A stretch of DNA of 64,000 nucleotides from Paragorgia papillata (lineage: Eukaryota; Cnidaria; Anthozoa; Scleralcyonacea; Coralliidae): NCBI GenBank assembly GCA_035771165.1, contig JAWNZC010000445.1, forward strand, positions 3,645,501 through 3,709,500. The letters are read 5' to 3'. The notes beneath the pieces are model-generated. The model did no database searches. It saw only the letters and a program-made list of their open reading frames with translations, and had not been told where the DNA came from. Below, one piece after another: positions 58,833 to 64,000 of the stretch. Position 1 is the stretch's first letter. Every line of letters starts with the position of its first letter. A program made the translations under genes and the position numbers.

Positions 58833-59301
58833 CTACACAATAGGCTAAAGAACATTGATGTGGTTCTTTTAACTTGTAAAGGAAAAACGCTCCACAGTTA
58901 ATGATTTTGATTTCATATTGCACACTACAGCCTTTTGGAGGCGTAAAAGGAAGGTTAACACAGGCCGTTGCGTTGACCTCCACATTTGTAGAAGTTGGAT
59001 GGACTCCGGATCCGTTCAGATATATTGGGGCAAATGTTCCGCAATGCCAGAAACCTGGGTTTTTCGTTGGCATTTTTCCTCCTGCCAAACTTTGGAATCG
59101 ATACCAAGTATCATCTTTAATAAAGTTTCGATCACAGAGTAGTGGATCACCGCTTTCTCCATCGTAGACGTTGAGGATACTGCGACGAACATCACTTATT
59201 GTAGTGTACTGCTTTGTAATACAAGGACTTTGTGCACCAAGCTTGTCAATATGGTACAACATAAACACACCAAAAAACAACGTACAACTAGACAGAGCCA
59301 T
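58833..59301 (-). CDS. D8C-domain secreted protein, copy 2, exon 1
   Basis: ATG at 59301, 156 codons plus one base, donor gtaag, phase 1. Signal peptide (MALSSCTLFFGVFML) then the full D8C cysteine set (PLLCD, CGTFAPIYLNG, ACVNLPF, CSVQY, CGAFFLYKLKEP, CSLAYC). It differs from copy 1 by two added codons (SG) and scattered substitutions, with no disabling change. Confidence 0.8.
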
Positions 59302-60307
59302 TAGCAAAATGTATTATGTGGCTGCAGTGATAGTAATGAACAAGGGCATAAACATACACACGGAAATACATACTTGTGCATTATTATGCATATAGCTTGC
59401 TGTGCATCAACACTGGCGCCGAGGAGTTCCCTCAAAGGGACGTTGATTAAAGCATTCATGCAGCAACATATTATTGAGAGTGTAAAAACGTAGCCGTGCT
59501 GCGTAGGCACTTTCGGTACAAATAGAAAAATATAGATAGTGAAATGTCGATTTAATAACGAAATATTGACGCTTCCAGCAAGTCTCTGATGCAAGGCTCT
59601 GCTCGAAACGTCATAAACGTTGCCAAGAATCTCAGCAGTTCGTCACTTTATTTTCGCTTTTCTATAATGAATAAATTATTGAGGTTTGATGTTAGAGTTT
59701 CCATGTTGGGGATAAATGTCATGACATTATTTATCATCCACTGCATGTAGCCTGTGAACAGAGTGTATCTTGGTCTTCTAAATCTCAAGGGATTGATTGC
59801 AAACCACCAATAGTTTAATGCTCATCTTATTTTTTTAAAATATTACGTATTCGTTATTTGCTGGGCTATCATTTTTCTAACAAGACTGCGCTTCCCGCCT
59901 GGTATTTCAATTGCAACTATTTAACCCACCAAGTCCAATAAAAACTCTTAATTTATTTTAAAATGTAGTTATTGTAAAATGCGTGACTAAAACGGTGTTA
60001 AAATATTGATGAGGTGATTCTAGTGTCAAATTTTCACTCACGTGATCGGTGACCCCATGGGGGTGGTGAAACAATACGAAATATTTGAATAAGAAAGAGC
60101 TAATTCCCATACCGTACACCAATATGGCCGCCATTTCATTGTTTTGGTACACAAATATGGCCGCCGTGACGTCAGATGAAAACGATCTATTGCCTGACTT
60201 GATATTGTATTATTCTGCTCCATTTCGTTCCATATTCTTCTGTCTGAAGAGAGAGCGCCCCCTTCCCATAAGCGACACCCTCCTCCCCAATGATTTGTGA
60301 ACGAGAC

Positions 60308-60775
60308 GGGATCTCAATATAACTGGATTGCTCATCCCAGCAATAAACATTTTAAAGCCACTGGCGGCCATTACTCAGATCCAATGTACCTTGCAGATTT
60401 AACCGGCACCTATATATATTCGTATCTATCGTCTAATCCACGAAAACGTGTCAGAAGCACTTCACGATACACACTCAGAGACAAACCAAATGCACTTTTA
60501 TACAAAATTTCAAAAACCAAAACGTGAAGAACGTTTTCAACGAAACAATAATTCAACGAGTTCACATTCTTTTCCAGCTCCCTTGCTCCGTAGAGTTGCC
60601 TAATTCGTGTAAAGATCTGCATCAACTAAACATTCGTTTGTCTTTTCAAAGCTTTCCGTATTGAGTTAGTATTTTAACGTTACCATGGTTTCTATTGAAC
60701 GTAAGTCTTGTGGCGGCCATCCTCCAGTAGCCTTAGTTTGGAAGCCGGATGAGCAATCCAGTTATATTGAAATCA
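60308..60775. mobile_element. MITE in duplication copy 2
   Basis: Counterpart of 23880-24305; arms tataactggattgctcatcc and complement. Confidence 0.65.
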
Positions 60776-61415
60776 TGGCTTATACAATCCACTTGCAAAC
60801 GTTATACTGGTTCAAATAGTCATAAAGATATTCCTGCAGAATGGCAGTTGTAACTTCGCGTAAGGAAAATTGTAACGTGGAGTGACCATTACAGTTGGTT
60901 TCGTATTACCAAAAAATGTATTGCCTAAAAAAAGGTCTTCTGTTTCTGGTCAGCGCGCACGTCATCTTTTTTCTTTTTATTAATAAATATTGTTTGGCTA
61001 TCGGCCTCAATCAATGTTTCCTATCAAAACCGCTGATATGTTTGTGAGCACCGATTTAAAGCTTTATATTTCAACCATGCGTTTATGAATGAAGGGAGGC
61101 GCGGAACAAGAGGGGAGTCGGGAGTGCAACCGCCTTGAACATGTGCCTTTAGCAGGAACAGAAGACTTATTTTTTTGGTCTTACTGTGGAGTGTTGAGAA
61201 GTTCGTTGGGAAGTTCATTCGAAACTTGACAACTACGTTGTCTATGAGGTTGTCAATTATCGAATCAAAACGAGATTTGATTCACAGTTCGCAATTTCAT
61301 TGAATAACTTCGTAATGAAGTTCTCAATGAAGTTCGCAACACTGCACGGTATAAAGCAATATGAAATCAACTGTAGCAAAATTTCAAAATACGATACGCG
61401 GTAGAACCCTTCATG

Positions 61416-61771
61416 TCACCTCCGATAAGCACCTCCTTCGCTAGCAGATTTTTTGCGAGAATTTCCATCACTAACGCCAGTTTGTTTTGCTGGACGATTG
61501 TTTGTGTTGTCACTCACAGAGCGGGAAAATTTCGAATTAGGTGTTTTTCCGCGATTTCTTCCAGCAAAGTTAGCTTGTCTATTACCAAACCCAGCAGTCG
61601 ACCCCTTCTCTTTGTTATTGCTTCTCTTGGAGTTTCCACTGCCATCGCGCCACTCACCAGAGCTACTAGTTCGCGGATTCCTGTCTTTCTCATGACTCTC
61701 CTCTTTACGCCTCGGTTTAACTTGTGTCCACTCAAATGGCGATTGTTTACTTGGGCTTCCACTCGTGTTAC
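61416..61771 (-). CDS. MAP3K20-like last exon, copy 2, open
   Basis: Acceptor ttatttag, phase 1, then 117 codons to TGA. SPFEWTQVKPRRKEESHEK is followed by a Ser/Arg/Asn/Gly-rich, strongly basic tail (SSSGEWRDGSG, RSNNKEKGSTAGFGNR, GGAYRR). The start resembles the basic C-terminal tail of MAP3K20. Upstream exons, if any, lie beyond the window's high end. Family assignment rests mainly on copy 1's neighbouring SAM exons. Confidence 0.55.
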
Positions 61772-61850
61772 CTAAATAAAAAAACACACAACATTTTATT
61801 AACCAAGAACGAGGTGCAGATACGTAAGTTACCGTCCGTTATTGTATAAT

Positions 61851-62280
61851 AGACCATTTGCATACATGATGACGCGAGATGGCGTTGGGTGACTACAACT
61901 ATCAGAATGCTTTGCCAGTATTCTGGGGTTTCGGCTAAAAGGGATGACTCAAAGGGACGTGTCCAGTCCTTTCGCGGTTTTTCCAAAATATGTCGTCAAA
62001 TATGTTTTTCCAAAAAGCTAGGGGGTAAACCAGATTTCTAATTAGGGTTAGGCTTTATGTTGTGTTAAGGGTATCGAAAAGATTGTTAAAATCTTGAGAC
62101 TCACTGAAACTTGACGACAAATTTGGAAAAAACAAATTTGAGACATATTTTGGAGAAGCGGCGAAAGGACTGGACGGGTCCTTTTGAGTCATCCCTTTTA
62201 GCCGAAACCCTAGAATACTGGCAAAGCATTCTGGTAGTTGTAGTCACCCAACGCCATCTCGCGTCATCATGCAAATGGCC
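61851..62280. mobile_element. MITE with ggccatttgcat ends, complete copy
   Basis: Arms of about 120 bp (gatggcgttgggtgactaca and complement; tttcggctaaaagggatgac). TA on both sides. The truncated counterpart is at 25411. Confidence 0.85.
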
Positions 62281-62754
62281 TAATTCAAGTGTTTTTTCTC
62301 TCCCGTATATTCTTCTAAAAGTATTGTTCGTTACGCTTTAGTCAAGTCTCGCAAGATCCCGCGTGTTAGGATCACAGTATCCAAACATGGAAAACCATTA
62401 GGTATTTCTTTAATCCTGCACAATTTAATCCTGCACTATTCGCCGAGGCAAAACAAAATGGCAGCCAGTTGATATGGTAGAGCAACACGAAAAGTCAATA
62501 AAATTAAGCAGAAAAGTGTCGACAGTTTCTTTAAACTTTTCTAGCCATTAATATATATACAAAAGTTGTAAAACCTGTTTTGTCGATAAATATCGAGAGT
62601 ACGCCAAGTTGCTAGCGGCCCTGTCTTGCATGAAAATACCGAAAAACATAAGAATGTTAAATTTAAATGTTATTTCATTTATGAGGCTAAAACAATTATT
62701 CACCTCGGTGTCCGTGAATGGTGTATAGATATTTATCCCGACACTTTGTGGCTC

Positions 62755-62790
62755 GATTTATCACCAATATTTTCACCCCCACTTCGGTCG

Positions 62791-62874
<84 letters not shown>

Positions 62875-62990
62875 GGAAAGATTGATCATAGACCAAGGAC
62901 CAAGCCATTAAATTTTGGTTTAACGTTGTTGACAATAGGATGAGAATTTCATAAAAATCTGACCACAAGATTCACCGTGTAAAAGAAACG
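62755..62990 (+). mobile_element. LINE/SINE-tail-like repeat with (GTCT)22
   Basis: Perfect GTCT run at 62787-62875, flanked by tattttcacccccacttcgg and by tcataaaaatctgaccacaag. Inverted relative to 4700 and 47210. Confidence 0.8.
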
Positions 62991-63700
62991 AATAAAGACA
63001 ATTGCTTGATTGCGATCATTATCCTTATTCTACGGAAACATTTTTTTTCATAATTCCGGTACGAGTGTACGCATTCAAGCATTTTATTCATTCATACATG
63101 TGTAGGTCTCGTGAGCTAGCCTGGTTAGCGGGATGGCTCGTTTTTTTTAAATATCTTTAATAGCTTGCTAGCAGAGCAGTCTGTCTCTGAGTGCCCTCTT
63201 GTTTAAATATATTAAAAAATATATTGACTTATCATGATCGCCGTTGGATGGATCCAGCTTTCAGGTGTTTGTTTGTTTGTTTGTTCGTTTGTTTGTTGTT
63301 GTTTTTTCATGTTTCCTTGACAAGAATGTAAATCCATACCTTTCGTACGTGCTTGAGGACTGCTTCTGTTTTCTTGTTTCGAAGGGGATGGAGATTGTTT
63401 TGCTAAAAAAAAATTAAAGAAGGGCACATCATATTTTTTTCAGAATATATTTTACGTCAATAGTTAACACTATCGTTATTTAAGGCCTGGTTTCCATACG
63501 ATCGTCTCGATCGCTCTGGTTGCCCAAATTCCTCCAATCAGACTAGAGATATTTCGAATTGCCCAATCTGATTGGATGCATTCAGGCGATCGGACGATTG
63601 GGGCGATAGAGATAGAGTACGAGTGTTACATGCATGTGCGAGCTTCATCAATGAAGTCTGCTTGAGTAACGTAACAGACGTTTGACAAACGTTTTCTAAG
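62991..63700. other. Non-coding, short microsatellite, no gene recognised
   Basis: 63268-63298 is (TTTG)n-like. ttcattcatacatgtgtaggt at 63083 matches 47045 and 47090. An inverted gcgatcg/cgatcgc pair spans about 63500-63605. Confidence 0.45.
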
Positions 63701-63711
63701 CCCGAATACTT

Positions 63712-63872
63712 GGAAAATGTTTCTGAGATCCATGCAGAAGTTAAACTTACAACCTTTTGATAATCGACTAAAGCTCTAACCACGTTCGGATGGCGAACTA
63801 AGGTTGCAACATTTGATAGACGTTCGTCTAACCAGTCATCAGAATAAGGTTGCAAGTTCGATTGTCTATGGC
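63712..63872. mobile_element. Pair of inverted tRNA-like SINE heads
   Basis: Minus 63715-63785 (gtggttagagctttagtcg, gaaggttgtaagttt-like) and plus 63800-63870 (cgttcgtctaaccagtcatc, aaggttgcaagttcgattgt) face each other. Confidence 0.45.
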
Positions 63873-64000
63873 TCATGCAGAAACATTTTCTGAGTATTTG
63901 AACTTAGTGAACGTTCACCAAACTTTTGTTACTACGGTTATTATTCAAACAACACCTCAATTATCGTAAAAGAATGCAGAATTAAACTATCCTGGTGGGC

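Larger units (their letters stand above)
55615..62205. repeat. Segmental duplication, copy 2
   Basis: Same order and orientation as 15601-25768, shifted by about 36-40 kb. It includes the D8C exon, the 57-bp exon, the ACTGG tract, a shared MITE at 60308 and the MAP3K20-like last exon. It lacks the PLE and several MITEs of copy 1. Confidence 0.85.

Noticed and set aside
63712..63872. Functional tRNA genes
   Set aside because: Only A- and B-box-like parts are present; acceptor stems do not pair and anticodon arms are imperfect, so SINE remnants are more likely.

Overview
This is animal nuclear DNA. It is AT-rich, its genes are intron-rich with GT-AG introns, and it is full of miniature inverted-repeat transposons (MITEs), microsatellites and Penelope-like retroelement (PLE) fragments with GIY-YIG domains. 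The gene set (a D8C-domain secreted protein of the VWDE type, TTC38, GTF2H5, BLOC1S5, MAP3K20/ZAK, SLC34A) and the repeat style best fit a cnidarian, probably an anthozoan. This assignment is an inference; another early-branching animal is possible.

Layout. 1-4.1 kb is repeats. 4.1-20.8 kb holds a minus-strand VWDE-like secreted protein gene (five exons found, 422 codons, still open at the low end); its third exon is split by an 810-bp MITE. Its introns hold a 208-bp tandem array, two PLE remnants, a transposon carrying a SAM-like first exon, and a large hairpin with two hammerhead-like ribozyme motifs. 25.1-30.1 kb holds the SAM-to-C-terminus part of a MAP3K20/ZAK-like gene (minus strand); no kinase exons were found and its last exon is frameshifted. 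31.7-36.8 kb is GTF2H5 (minus), whose second coding exon is split by an 835-bp hAT-type MITE with a perfect 8-bp target duplication. Its intron contains a 277-bp tandem array in which every unit carries a full type I hammerhead ribozyme, i.e. a retrozyme-like element. 37.5-37.9 kb is an orphan C-terminal SLC34A phosphate-transporter exon (plus). 38.9-51.2 kb is a complete 16-exon TTC38 gene (minus, 468 codons plus stop, phases all consistent). 53.4-53.9 kb is a single-exon BLOC1S5 gene (minus).

55.6-62.3 kb is a diverged direct duplicate of 15.6-25.8 kb. It carries a second D8C exon, a second 57-bp exon and a second MAP3K20-like last exon; here the last exon is open, unlike its partner. The genes do not form a pathway. 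They are independent housekeeping and secretory genes separated by mobile DNA.

The most interesting element is the hammerhead-ribozyme tandem array at 32.88-33.86 kb, together with related hammerhead-like motifs in inverted pairs near 0.5-1.1 kb and 12.8-13.0 kb, all bordered by TA-rich microsatellites. Also notable: two coding exons are each split by a MITE whose removal with one target copy restores the frame exactly. Exon positions were worked out by hand from splice sites, phase and remembered family similarity; no alignment or folding program was run.
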